A DNA stretch of 64,000 bases from Thalassobius sp034670005 (GTDB taxonomy: Bacteria > Pseudomonadota > Alphaproteobacteria > Rhodobacterales > Rhodobacteraceae). The position numbers and the translations under genes were made by a program. How positions within the stretch are numbered: the stretch's first letter is position 1; each line of letters opens with the position of its first letter. Below, piece after piece: positions 1 to 7,502 of this stretch. Below the pieces are notes generated by a model. It ran no database searches and was not told where the DNA came from. It saw only the letters and a list, made by a program, of their open reading frames with translations. The stretch is from assembly GCF_034670005.1 (NCBI RefSeq), contig NZ_JAXMOH010000001.1, positions 62,001 through 126,000 of the forward strand. The letters run 5' to 3'.

Positions 1-1
1 A

Positions 2-178
2 CAAGCAATTATGGAATGGGAAAAGGCACCGCAAGCCCGGATCTGCCACGCTCAGGAAGACCACCTAGTGCCGCTTTTTGCCGCCCTGGGGGCCGCCGAA
101 GACGATCCCGCGACCCAAGTCTACCATCAGACCAATATTCGTGGTGGCGTAACGGCGTCGAGCTTCCGCTTCGGTTAG
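2..178 (+). CDS. Extradiol (LigB/DODA-type) ring-opening dioxygenase, C-terminal fragment
   Basis: This is the last 58 codons of a gene that begins before the window, ending in TAG at 176-178. The peptide has a tryptophan followed by AP.AR, then a His-rich stretch HAQEDHLVPLFAALGAA, and ends in ASSFRFG. This layout matches the C-terminal end of the DODA/LigB class III extradiol dioxygenases, where the usual form is HPREEHLLPL. These enzymes cleave catechol-like rings or act on related aromatics using non-haem iron. The iron-binding N-terminal half is not in the window, so the substrate cannot be judged. Confidence 0.75.
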   Translation, partial: QAIMEWEKAPQARICHAQEDHLVPLFAALGAAEDDPATQVYHQTNIRGGVTASSFRFG

Positions 179-287
179 CTGCTACTTGACCAGAAGTGAA
201 GCGGACCGGCAAACTGGCAGTCGAAATTTCGTGCCTCACGGCTCCTGAAATGCCATCCTTGCCGCACGAAAGCGTGGGAGGGAACCA

Positions 288-923
288 ATGCGCCCGGCTG
301 ATCAGCTTGCCCAATTCGTGGCCGAAGCCCTGAAGGAGGGAAGGTCGCGCGACGACATCGCCACCGCCCTGCAACAGGCAGGTTGGGCCGCGAACGAAGT
401 TTCCGACGCCCTGAGTGCCTGGGCGGACACCGGTTTCATCCCGCCGGTGCCGCGCCCCCGCCCCTATGTTTCAGCACGCGAATCGTTTCTCTACGGGCTG
501 ATGTTCCTGGCACTCGCGATGAGCGCTTGGAACATCACAACGCTGGGGTTCGAACTGATCGACCTGTGGCTACCCGACCTGACCAACCGATATAGTCGCT
601 ATGATATCAGCACCGTACGCTGGTCAATTTCCGTTCTGGTGGTGTTTTTCCCACTGTTCTTGTGGATGAACAGCCGCGCCCAAAGCGCCGCCAAGGCCGA
701 TCCCGGCAAGCGCCGCTCGGCAGTGCGCAAATGGTTCGGCTACATTACCCTGTTTCTGGCCGCGATCACGCTGCTGGGTGATCTGATCGCAGTGATCTAC
801 GCGCTGCTCAGCGGTGACCTGACCGCCCGTTTCATCGCCAAGGCGGCGTTGGTGGCGCTGACTGCTGGTCTTATCTTCGGCTATTTCCAGGGGGAAACTA
901 AGGAGGCCGGCAATGCAAGTTGA
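288..923 (+). CDS. DUF5671-type membrane protein
   Basis: A 211-residue protein with a soluble N-terminal domain of about 55 residues, which resembles a short helical UBA-like fold (FVAEALKEGRSRDDIATALQQAGW). About four hydrophobic segments follow (residues about 65-90, 108-126, 148-172, 182-202). The arrangement of this helical head and four helices is that of DUF5671 proteins, whose role is unknown. A strong ribosome site, GGGAGGG, lies just before the ATG. The last codons overlap the next gene by 11 bases, so the two are probably translated together. Confidence 0.7.
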   Translation: MRPADQLAQFVAEALKEGRSRDDIATALQQAGWAANEVSDALSAWADTGFIPPVPRPRPYVSARESFLYGLMFLALAMSAWNITTLGFELIDLWLPDLTNRYSRYDISTVRWSISVLVVFFPLFLWMNSRAQSAAKADPGKRRSAVRKWFGYITLFLAAITLLGDLIAVIYALLSGDLTARFIAKAALVALTAGLIFGYFQGETKEAGNAS

Positions 924-1311
924 CCGCCTGTCCCAGATCACGCTGACCGCGCTTGTCGCGGGGCTCGTGGTGTTCGGTTTGCTGACCGTCGGCGGCCCAG
1001 GCAAAGGCCGGATGGAAAAACGCGACGAAACAAGGTGGTCAGATCTGCAAGAACTCAGTGCTTACATCCGCTGCGTGGCAGATACCGATGGCGAAACCCT
1101 GCCCGGCTCGCTTGACCCGGCGGTGGGTACCTGCCAGCGCGACTTACGGCTGGAAGATCCGTTTAACGGCGCGCCCTACAACTATGCCCGCGTCTCTGAC
1201 ACGGCCTACCGGCTTTGCGCCGGGTTCGAGGATCCCGATTGGCTGGTCGAAACCGGCGGCGCGGTTATCGACCGCGCCACCGGATGTGTGCAATTTACCT
1301 ACACGCCCTGA
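913..1311 (+). CDS. Small single-pass membrane protein, unknown
   Basis: A 132-residue protein that starts inside the end of the DUF5671 gene. It has one N-terminal hydrophobic helix (about residues 9-27) and then a polar domain with four cysteines (in YIRCV, GTCQR, RLCAG and TGCVQ), presumably periplasmic and able to form disulfides. The pattern of a helix followed by a polar domain with LQELSAYIRC and DPFNGAPYNY recalls minor pseudopilins, but no prepilin cleavage site is visible. I do not recognise the family. Coupling to the DUF5671 gene suggests they work together. Confidence 0.65.
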   Translation: MQVDRLSQITLTALVAGLVVFGLLTVGGPGKGRMEKRDETRWSDLQELSAYIRCVADTDGETLPGSLDPAVGTCQRDLRLEDPFNGAPYNYARVSDTAYRLCAGFEDPDWLVETGGAVIDRATGCVQFTYTP

Positions 1312-1316
1312 AGCGC

Positions 1317-2180
1317 TCAGATTCCCGACTTGATGCTTTCTTCGAGATAGATTTCGCGCAACCGCTTGGCCACCGGCCCGGGCTTGCCGTCGCCTACCTT
1401 GGCACCGTCGATTTCAACCACCGGCATCACGAATGTACTGGCCGAAGTCACGAAAGCCTCGTCCGCATCCTGCGCCTCTGCAATGGTGAAAGCGCGTTCC
1501 TCGACTTCCATCTGCGCTTCGCGGGCGAACCGCAGAACTGCCGCGCGGGTGATCCCGTGCAGGATGTCGGTACTCAGGTTGCGAGTGATGATCTTGCCGC
1601 CCTTGACGATATAGGCGTTGTTCGAGGTGCCTTCAGTCACCTGACCGTCTTCGACCAGCCAGGCATCGTCACAGCCTTCCTTCTTGGCCGCCATCTTGCC
1701 CATCGACGGATAGAGCAGCTGCACCGTCTTGATGTCGCGGCGACCCCAGCGGATGTCTTCGATCGAAATGACCTTGATGCCCTTCTTGGCGACCGGGTTA
1801 TCGGCCAGGCCGGGCTTGGACTGGGTGAACAGGACCAGCGTCGGCTTCACCACTTCGGGATCGGGGAAGACGAAGTCGCGGTCACCGGCCGAGCCGCGCG
1901 ACACCTGCAGGTAGATCATGCCCTCGTCGATGCCGTTCAGGTCCACCAGCTTGCGATGAATTTCCAGCAGGTCGTCGAAGGCTTCGGGCTTTTCCATCTC
2001 CAGCTCGTTGAGCGAGCGTTCCAGCCGCGCCAAGTGGCCTTCGAAATCGATCAGCTTTCCACCCAGAACGGAAGTCACTTCGTAAACCCCGTCCGCCATC
2101 AGGAAGGACCGGTCGAAGATCGACACCTTGGCTTCGGTTTCGGGCAGGTACTCACCGTTGACATAAACGGTACGGGTCAT
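1317..2180 (-). CDS. Class IV aminotransferase (D-amino-acid transaminase-like)
   Basis: A 287-residue PLP enzyme of fold type IV. The predicted Schiff-base lysine is K151 in RRDIKTVQLL, and the phosphate-binding TEGTSNNAYIV stretch follows. The start MTRTVYVNGEYLPE at 2180 is preferred over an upstream in-frame ATG that would overlap dgcA. D-amino-acid transaminases move amino groups from D-amino acids to 2-oxoglutarate, giving D-glutamate. Because dgcA and dgcN sit directly upstream on the same strand (11 bases from dgcA), a role in feeding D-glutamate into that route is likely. A branched-chain or 4-amino-4-deoxychorismate lyase activity cannot be excluded from sequence alone. Confidence 0.85.
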   Translation of the reverse strand: MTRTVYVNGEYLPETEAKVSIFDRSFLMADGVYEVTSVLGGKLIDFEGHLARLERSLNELEMEKPEAFDDLLEIHRKLVDLNGIDEGMIYLQVSRGSAGDRDFVFPDPEVVKPTLVLFTQSKPGLADNPVAKKGIKVISIEDIRWGRRDIKTVQLLYPSMGKMAAKKEGCDDAWLVEDGQVTEGTSNNAYIVKGGKIITRNLSTDILHGITRAAVLRFAREAQMEVEERAFTIAEAQDADEAFVTSASTFVMPVVEIDGAKVGDGKPGPVAKRLREIYLEESIKSGI

Positions 2181-2191
2181 GGGCTGTCTCC

Positions 2192-3166
2192 TTATCCCCA
2201 CAGCGCCGCAACGGGCGGATGTACCCCTGCGGCGTCGAATTGCAATGCGTTATCGCGGTCTTCGGCTAGAAGCAGCGGCCCGTCAAGGTCCGTCACCATC
2301 GCGCCTTGCGCCACCAGCGTCGCGGGGGCCATCGCCAGTGAACTGCCGACCATGCAGCCGACCATGACCTTGTACCCCGCCGCCAACGCGTCTTCACGCA
2401 GCAACAGCGCCTCGGTCAGCCCGCCGGTTTTATCCAGCTTGATGTTGACGACATCATATTTGCCCTTCAACCCGGGCAGCGACGACCGGTCATGACAGCT
2501 TTCATCGGCGCAGACCGGAACCGGGCGCTCCATCCCCAACAGCGCGTCGTCCTGCGCGGCGGGCAGGGGCTGTTCCACCAATGCCACACCCAAGCGCACC
2601 AGATGCGGTGCCAGATCGGCATAGACCTCGGCACTCCAGCCTTCATTGGCATCCACGATGATCGTTGATTTCGGTGCTCCCGCACGAACCGCTTCCAGAC
2701 GCGCCATATCGTCGGGTGTGCCCAGCTTGATCTTCAGCAAGGGCCGGAACGCGTTCACTTCAGCCTGCGCCCGCATCGCGTCGGGTTCGTCCAACGACAA
2801 TGTATAGGCGGTGATCTCTGGTCCCGGCGCGGCCAACCCGGCCAATTGCCAAACCCGCTTGCCTGCCTGCTTGGCTTCCAGATCCCACAGCGCGCAATCA
2901 ACCGCATTGCGTGCGGCCCCGGCCGGCAACAGGGTCTGCAACGCCGCGCGGTCGACATCCGACGGCAGGCTCAAAATCTCTTCGGTCACGCTGTCGAGCG
3001 TTTCATCATAGCGGGCATAAGGCACGCATTCGCCCCATCCGGTCACCCCGGCGCGGGCCACCTTCACCGTCAGAACCTGCGCCTCGGTCCGTGCGCCCCG
3101 GCTGATCCGAAACACCTGCGCCAGCGGAAATACATCTCTTTCGACGGTAATCGTCACGCGCCCCAT
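2192..3166 (-). CDS. dgcA: Enolase-superfamily racemase, N-acetyl-D-glutamate racemase DgcA-like
   Basis: A 324-residue member of the dipeptide epimerase branch of the enolase superfamily. The expected catalytic set is visible in order: the KxK pair in LLKIKLG, metal ligands in IIVDANEGW, LVEQPLP and VCADESC, and the second base lysine in VNIKLDKTGG. Annotated relatives are called L-Ala-D/L-Glu epimerases. When such a gene lies beside a DUF1611 gene it has been described as DgcA, which turns N-acetyl-D-glutamate into N-acetyl-L-glutamate. The start at 3166 follows a GAAGAAGGGG ribosome site; an upstream ATG at 3193 lies inside a repeat element and is less likely. Confidence 0.85.
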   Translation of the reverse strand: MGRVTITVERDVFPLAQVFRISRGARTEAQVLTVKVARAGVTGWGECVPYARYDETLDSVTEEILSLPSDVDRAALQTLLPAGAARNAVDCALWDLEAKQAGKRVWQLAGLAAPGPEITAYTLSLDEPDAMRAQAEVNAFRPLLKIKLGTPDDMARLEAVRAGAPKSTIIVDANEGWSAEVYADLAPHLVRLGVALVEQPLPAAQDDALLGMERPVPVCADESCHDRSSLPGLKGKYDVVNIKLDKTGGLTEALLLREDALAAGYKVMVGCMVGSSLAMAPATLVAQGAMVTDLDGPLLLAEDRDNALQFDAAGVHPPVAALWG

Positions 3167-3170
3167 CCCC

Positions 3171-3192
3171 TTCTTCTTGGTCCAAATACTCA
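3171..3192. repeat. Short Rhodobacterales intergenic repeat, copy 1 (partial)
   Basis: The stretch TTCTTCTTGGTCCAAATACT between dgcN and dgcA matches, with a few changes, the element at 5529-5556. On the minus strand it reads AGTATTTGGACCAAGAAGAA and supplies the ribosome site of dgcA. This copy lacks the G-rich palindrome seen in the other two copies. Confidence 0.6.
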
Positions 3193-3237
3193 AACCGGCG
3201 GGCCACCCGCCACCGGGTGCCCCGCCTGCCGTTTCAA

Positions 3238-4239
3238 TCAGATCGCCGCCAGCGCGTCCACCAGGTTGCCCGCACCGAACCGGAACGGATCGGTCGCCGG
3301 CAGGCCCAGATCGACCTCGACCTTGGCCAGATAGGCTTTGGCATCTGCTTCGCTCATATGCTGGGTGTTGATCGCATAGCCGACCACCTGTGCCGCCGGG
3401 TTGGCCACCCGGGCCAGTTCGGTCGCCATATCGCGCACCGCTTCCAGGCTGGGCAACTTGTAGCCCGGCAGCCCGCGCATATGATCCCGCGTCGGTTCAT
3501 GGCAAACGATCAACGCGTCGGGCTGGCCGCCGTGGATCAGCGCCATGGTCACGCCGGAATAAGACACGTGGAACAGGCTGCCCTGACCTTCGATGATATC
3601 CCAGTGATCGTCATCATTGTCGGGCGTGATATACTCCACCGACCCGGCCATGAAATCAGCCACCACCGCATCCAGCGGCACACCGTCGCCAGTGATCAGA
3701 ATTCCGGTCTGACCGGTGGCGCGGAAATCGGCCTTCATGCCACGGTCGCGCATTTCCTTTTCCAGACACAGGGCGGTGTACATCTTACCCACCGAACAAT
3801 CTGTGCCGACGGCCAGAACCCGCTTGCCGGTCCGCTTGACGCCGTTGGCGATGGGATAATCGACTTCCGGCACGCGCACATCGTGCAGGCTGCGTCCGGT
3901 CGCCTCGGCGACCGCGACCAGATCGGCCTCGTCACGCAGCAGGTTATGCAATCCGCTGGCCAGATCGAAGCCTTCTTCCAGCGCCGTCACCAGCACCTTT
4001 TTCCAGGCTGGGCTGATCACCCCGCCGCGATTGGCCACGCCGATGACCAAAGTCTTGGCACCAGCGGCCTTGGCTTCTTCCAGCGTCATGTCGGTCAGAC
4101 CCATATCGGCCTTGCAGCCGTCCATACGGAATTGACCAACCGCGAATTCCGGGCGCCAGTCCTTGATGCCCTGCGCCACTTTTGCGGCCAGTTGGTCGGG
4201 CGCATCGCCCAGGAACAGAAGATAAGGGGTCTCAATCAT
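3238..4239 (-). CDS. dgcN: D-glutamate N-acetyltransferase DgcN (DUF1611)
   Basis: A 333-residue DUF1611 protein with an N-terminal alpha/beta domain and a P-loop-like GTDCSVGKMYTA motif near residue 150, followed by DNDDDHWDIIEGQGSLFH and HEPTRDHMRGLPGY. Proteins of this family were shown in marine bacteria to acetylate D-glutamate as the first step of a D-glutamate catabolic route, with DgcA as the second step. Here dgcN is the first gene of a minus-strand unit dgcN-dgcA-transaminase and lies divergent from mcl1 across a palindrome-rich control region. The DgcR-type regulator described in other species is not next to it. Confidence 0.87.
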   Translation of the reverse strand: MIETPYLLFLGDAPDQLAAKVAQGIKDWRPEFAVGQFRMDGCKADMGLTDMTLEEAKAAGAKTLVIGVANRGGVISPAWKKVLVTALEEGFDLASGLHNLLRDEADLVAVAEATGRSLHDVRVPEVDYPIANGVKRTGKRVLAVGTDCSVGKMYTALCLEKEMRDRGMKADFRATGQTGILITGDGVPLDAVVADFMAGSVEYITPDNDDDHWDIIEGQGSLFHVSYSGVTMALIHGGQPDALIVCHEPTRDHMRGLPGYKLPSLEAVRDMATELARVANPAAQVVGYAINTQHMSEADAKAYLAKVEVDLGLPATDPFRFGAGNLVDALAAI

Positions 4240-4280
4240 CGTTTCGGCCTTTCAATCATATGTCCCGACCCATTCTCCAG

Positions 4281-4489
4281 ATTCGCAACAGGATTGCTTT
4301 GCGAATTCATCACGATATTGCGGCGCAGAAAGATATTTCTGCGAAATTTGACCTTATGTTCGAAGATTTTCCCAATATTCTGCAAGCTTGAACAAACATC
4401 CACCATAGCCGGTGGAAATTGCCGCGACTGCAAAATGAACTTGCGCAGAGGTGCGCAATTTAATAACCCTCGACGGGAAAATTTCGCAA
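4281..4489. promoter_or_regulatory. Divergent dgcN/mcl1 control region with three inverted repeats
   Basis: This AT-richer 274-base gap between divergent starts holds three perfect inverted repeats: ATTCGCAA/TTGCGAAT (4281-4288 and 4299-4306), CGCAGAAA/TTTCTGCG (4324-4331 and 4336-4343) and TTGCGCA/TGCGCAA (4441-4447 and 4452-4458). A further ATTTCGCAA half-site lies at 4481-4489, just before the mcl1 ribosome site. All share a TGCG/CGCA core. They look like operators for one dimeric regulator that controls both transcription units, but the regulator is not identified here. Confidence 0.6.
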
Positions 4490-4513
4490 TTTCGTTACCC
4501 GAAGGATGATGCC

Positions 4514-5473
4514 ATGAGCTTCCGTATTCAGCCCGCCGCCCCTGCCCGCCCGAACCGGTGCCAACTGTTCGGCCCGGCCTCCAATACCAAGCTGTTCGCC
4601 AAGATGGCGACCTCGGCGGCGGATGTGATCAATATCGACCTCGAAGATTCGGTCGCACCATCGGATAAGGACACCGCCCGTGCCAACGCGATCGAGGCGA
4701 TCAATACGATCGACTGGGGCAATAAATACCTCTCGGTGCGGATCAACGGTCTCGACACGCCCTACTGGTACCGCGACGTGGTCGACCTGCTGGAACAGTG
4801 CGGCGACCGGCTGGACCAGATCATGATCCCCAAAGTGGGCTGCGCCGAAGATGTCTATGCCGTCGATGCGCTGGCCACCGCGATCGAACGCGCCAAGGGC
4901 CGAACCAAGCCGATCAGCTTCGAGGTGATCATCGAATCCGCCGCTGGCATCGCCCATGTCGAAGCCATCGCTGCCTCTTCCCCCCGCCTGCAGGCGATGA
5001 GCCTCGGGGCAGCCGATTTCGCCGCCTCGATGGGGATGCAGACCACCGGCATCGGCGGCACCCAGGAAAACTACTACATGCTGCATGAGGGCGCGAAACA
5101 TTGGTCCGACCCGTGGCACTGGGCCCAGACCGCCATCGTCGCCGCCTGCCGCACCCACGGCATCCTGCCGGTGGACGGGCCGTTCGGCGATTTCTCTGAC
5201 GATGACGGCTTCGTCGCCCAGGCGAAACGCTCCGCCACGCTGGGCATGGTCGGCAAATGGGCGATCCACCCGAAACAGATCGCGCTGGCCAATCAGGTCT
5301 TCACCCCGTCCGAGGAAGCCGTTTCCGAGGCGCGCGAAATCCTCGCCGCAATGGAAGACGCCAAGGCCAAGGGCGAAGGCGCCACCGTCTACAAGGGCCG
5401 CCTGGTCGACATCGCCAGCATTAAGCAGGCCGAAGTTGTCGTCGCACAGGCTGACCTGATCGCCAACAGCTGA
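4514..5473 (+). CDS. mcl1: L-malyl-CoA/beta-methylmalyl-CoA lyase
   Basis: A 319-residue CitE-like lyase. It contains VINIDLEDSVAPSDK near the N-terminus, SFEVIIESAAGIAHVEAI and MSLGAADFAASMG, which form the Mg-CoA thioester site of the HpcH/CitE fold. Length and sequence fit Mcl1 of Rhodobacterales, which cleaves (S)-malyl-CoA to acetyl-CoA and glyoxylate and beta-methylmalyl-CoA to propionyl-CoA and glyoxylate in the ethylmalonyl-CoA pathway. The start at 4514 follows GAAGGA; an in-frame upstream ATG at 4451 lies inside an inverted repeat and is unlikely. No other pathway gene is adjacent. Confidence 0.92.
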   Translation: MSFRIQPAAPARPNRCQLFGPASNTKLFAKMATSAADVINIDLEDSVAPSDKDTARANAIEAINTIDWGNKYLSVRINGLDTPYWYRDVVDLLEQCGDRLDQIMIPKVGCAEDVYAVDALATAIERAKGRTKPISFEVIIESAAGIAHVEAIAASSPRLQAMSLGAADFAASMGMQTTGIGGTQENYYMLHEGAKHWSDPWHWAQTAIVAACRTHGILPVDGPFGDFSDDDGFVAQAKRSATLGMVGKWAIHPKQIALANQVFTPSEEAVSEAREILAAMEDAKAKGEGATVYKGRLVDIASIKQAEVVVAQADLIANS

Positions 5474-5493
5474 TCCGCAACGGATAACGTAAA

Positions 5494-5528
5494 GCGGCGG
5501 TCCCTCTCCCCGGGCCGCCGTTTTCCGT
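5494..5528 (+). terminator. Rho-independent terminator after mcl1
   Basis: A GC-rich stem with arms GGCGGTCC and GGGCCGCC (one wobble pair) lies 20 bases after the mcl1 stop and is followed by TTTTCCGTTT. Confidence 0.65.
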
Positions 5529-5636
5529 TTCTTCTTGGCCAAAACACTCCGGGGGGGGCGAGGAACACCGGGAAATTGATCCAGTGAATCAATTTCAGTG
5601 ACGGGCGTGCTCCGCGCGACCGGGGGCAGCGCCCCC
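5529..5636. repeat. Short Rhodobacterales intergenic repeat, copy 2
   Basis: It consists of TTCTTCTTGGCCAAAACACT with a following G-run (5529-5558), then a 15-base palindrome GGGGGCAGCGCCCCC at 5622-5636. The copy at 13587-13632 has the same two parts in the opposite orientation. This looks like a dispersed genomic repeat, not a gene control site, because it lies in convergent and intra-operon gaps alike. Confidence 0.6.
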
Positions 5637-5676
5637 TCCGCTTCGCCGCAGAGCGAAGCGCATCCTCACACTCGAA

Positions 5677-5934
5677 TCAGACCTCTCCCAACCCGTCCCG
5701 AAACGCCGATAGTGCCCCCGGGTACAGGCGCTCGACCGCCTCCTCGCTCATCCGTTCGCCTTGCACATTCCAGCAGGACAGCCCGTCAGGCCCCTGTAGC
5801 AGAAACGCCTCCGGTGCCTTTTCCCCGGCAAAGAAGACCCCGCCGCCCAGCGCAGCCCCCCGCACCCGCCGGGTGCTGATCGCCGCCACGCGCCCCTGCG
5901 GCAACCTGACAAATTCGATATCGTATGCGATCAT
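5677..5934 (-). CDS. Hypothetical 85-residue protein
   Basis: A small acidic protein with no membrane segment. It starts inside the stop of the DUF2953 gene (ATGA overlap), so it is the third gene of a translationally coupled minus-strand unit gerW-like, DUF2953, this gene. The middle reads FFAGEKAPEAFLLQGPDGLSC. I do not recognise the family. Good Rhodobacterales-like codon use and the tight coupling argue that it is real. Confidence 0.6.
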   Translation of the reverse strand: MIAYDIEFVRLPQGRVAAISTRRVRGAALGGGVFFAGEKAPEAFLLQGPDGLSCWNVQGERMSEEAVERLYPGALSAFRDGLGEV

Positions 5935-6503
5935 CGCACCGGCCCGAATGCCCGCCAGGCAAAGCGCAGAATCGGCGGCAGCAGCGCGATGGGCGTGATC
6001 CGCAACGCTGCCCGCAACCGGCCGTCCAGGCAGGCGTCATTGAAATCGGGCTTCAGCGTGATGCTCACCCGCTTTGTCTGTATGCCATAGAGGAGCGGCG
6101 ACACCATGCCGAACACCGCCCCGGTATCTGCGGGATCGCCGGTGCCGAAGCGGCCGGTGAGCCGGAACTCCTCCAACTCGATCTGCCGCAGCAGACCGCG
6201 CAGCAGCGCCGGAAATTCGCCCACCATCCGCGCCGATCCCTTTCCCTGCCACGCCTTGCGGCGCTTCGGTTGCTTCCGGGGCTTCTTCTCGCGCGGCTTT
6301 TCCGGTTTCGCGCTGTCATAAACCGTCATCGCGGGAATTACCCCACCCAACAGCCCAATGGTGAAGCGCAACCGCGCCGCCGTGCCGAGCTCGCCGGTCA
6401 TGGCAAAGCGCACCGGCAGCGCGACCAGCACCAAGATTGCCAGCAGCAGGGCCAGCAATAGCAAAAGCAGAATCTGAACGGCCAGCCACATGGCCGCGGT
6501 CAC
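5931..6503 (-). CDS. DUF2953 membrane protein (YtfI-like)
   Basis: A 190-residue protein with one strong N-terminal hydrophobic segment (residues about 5-30), a basic linker rich in Lys and Arg (about 66-90) and a C-terminal domain with RLTGRFGTGDPADTGAVFG, typical of DUF2953. In Bacillus the homologous ytfI lies next to ytfJ. The same pairing is seen here because the next upstream gene is YtfJ-like, with a 4-base overlap. Function is unknown outside sporulators. Confidence 0.78.
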   Translation of the reverse strand: MTAAMWLAVQILLLLLLALLLAILVLVALPVRFAMTGELGTAARLRFTIGLLGGVIPAMTVYDSAKPEKPREKKPRKQPKRRKAWQGKGSARMVGEFPALLRGLLRQIELEEFRLTGRFGTGDPADTGAVFGMVSPLLYGIQTKRVSITLKPDFNDACLDGRLRAALRITPIALLPPILRFAWRAFGPVR

Positions 6504-6859
6504 GTCTCGGTGCTGGCCTTGCCCTGCCCGGACAGTTTGGACCCAGCGACCTTCGACGCGGCATCGACCAGGATTTCGGCGACGTTGGACACCGTGCCCT
6601 TGATCGCCTCGACCCGCGCGCCTTCGCCGTCGAACACGATCGCGCCCACCGGCTTGATCCCGCCGCCCGCGCCTGTCCCGGCGCCGCCGCCCGATTTGGC
6701 ATCCTCGCCGCCCGCGGCGCCGAAGCCGAAACCGTAGCTGACGATCGGAATCACCGTCGCGCCTTCGCGGTCAATCGGTTCGCCCAGCACGTTGCGCGCG
6801 TTCAGCAGCCTGTCGAGTTCCTCGACCGTTCCCTTCAATAGCTTTTCAACATCTTGCAT
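6500..6859 (-). CDS. GerW/YtfJ family protein
   Basis: A 119-residue protein beginning MQDVEKLLKGTVEELDRLL, with VIPIVSYGFGFGAAGGE in the middle and a glycine-rich loop before the conserved VGAIVFDGEGARVEAI segment. This is the YtfJ (GerW) fold first described in spore formers. The organism implied by this window does not sporulate, so the name is historical. The start at 6859 has a GGGAG site ahead of it. It overlaps the DUF2953 gene by 4 bases, so the products probably act together at the membrane. Confidence 0.82.
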   Translation of the reverse strand: MQDVEKLLKGTVEELDRLLNARNVLGEPIDREGATVIPIVSYGFGFGAAGGEDAKSGGGAGTGAGGGIKPVGAIVFDGEGARVEAIKGTVSNVAEILVDAASKVAGSKLSGQGKASTET

Positions 6860-6977
6860 CTGAAATCTCCCGTCGCGGGTCCACCCCGCCACCCGAGATG
6901 TTGCCCAGGACTGGACGTTCGACCATGATCTGTATCACGGACGGGGGCAGGATCGGGGCGATTCGGTAGAAATCAGT

Positions 6978-7430
6978 TCAGGCGCGCTCGTCCTTAGGCG
7001 ATTCCATCACCACGTAGGTGGTGATCGAATTCACCTGCGGCAGGGTGCCCAGCACGTCAGTATGGAAGCGTTTGAAATCGGCCAGATCGTGCACCTCGAC
7101 CCGCAACAGATATTCGATGGAACCGGTGATGTTGTGGCATTCGCGTACTTCCGGCGACCGCGCCACCGATCGTTCGAACGCTTCCTGGCTGCCCTTGGTA
7201 TGCTGGTTCAGCCCAACCGCGATGTAGGCGGTAAAGCCACCGCCCCGCGCCACCGGGTCGATCACCGCGCGATAGCCCTTGATCACGCCGCTGCGTTCCA
7301 GATCCTGGACCCGGCGCAAACAGGCTGAAGGCGACAACCCAACCTTTTCCGCCAGATCGAGATTGCTGATCCGGCCATCAATGGACAGTTCACGCAATAT
7401 CTTTTTGTTAATAATGTCTATCTTCATCAT
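6978..7430 (-). CDS. Lrp/AsnC family transcriptional regulator
   Basis: A 150-residue regulator with an N-terminal winged helix (ILRELSIDGRISNLDLAEKVGLSPSACLRRVQDLERSGVI) and a C-terminal RAM ligand-binding domain from about residue 70 (GGFTAYIAVGL, CHNITGSIEYLLRVEVHDL). It is divergent from a LysE exporter with 72 bases between the starts. Lrp-type regulators next to LysE genes usually sense an amino acid and switch on its export. ATG codons at 7430 and 7427 are both possible starts. Confidence 0.9.
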   Translation of the reverse strand: MMKIDIINKKILRELSIDGRISNLDLAEKVGLSPSACLRRVQDLERSGVIKGYRAVIDPVARGGGFTAYIAVGLNQHTKGSQEAFERSVARSPEVRECHNITGSIEYLLRVEVHDLADFKRFHTDVLGTLPQVNSITTYVVMESPKDERA

Positions 7431-7452
7431 TTATTGCAGCAGTACATTCTTT

Positions 7453-7479
7453 TTGCATCAATACGCAATTTAAATGCAA
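7453..7479. promoter_or_regulatory. Possible Lrp site between divergent genes
   Basis: TTGCAT (7453-7458) and ATGCAA (7474-7479) form a 6-base inverted repeat centred in the AT-rich gap between the Lrp gene and lysE. This spacing is reasonable for an Lrp-type octamer, but the assignment rests only on position and symmetry. Confidence 0.35.
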
Positions 7480-7502
7480 TCCCACCGGCATAGCATTGCG
7501 CC

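Noticed and set aside
1215..2495. Long open frame of 426 codons on the plus strand
   Set aside because: It lies opposite the transaminase and dgcA genes, which have clear family motifs. Its own translation is His- and Arg-rich without motifs, as expected from an antisense shadow in GC-rich DNA.
3217..4509. 430-codon plus-strand frame
   Set aside because: Antisense to dgcN, with shadow composition and no ribosome site.
4460..5542. 360-codon minus-strand frame
   Set aside because: Antisense to mcl1; Gly/Asp-rich shadow without domains.
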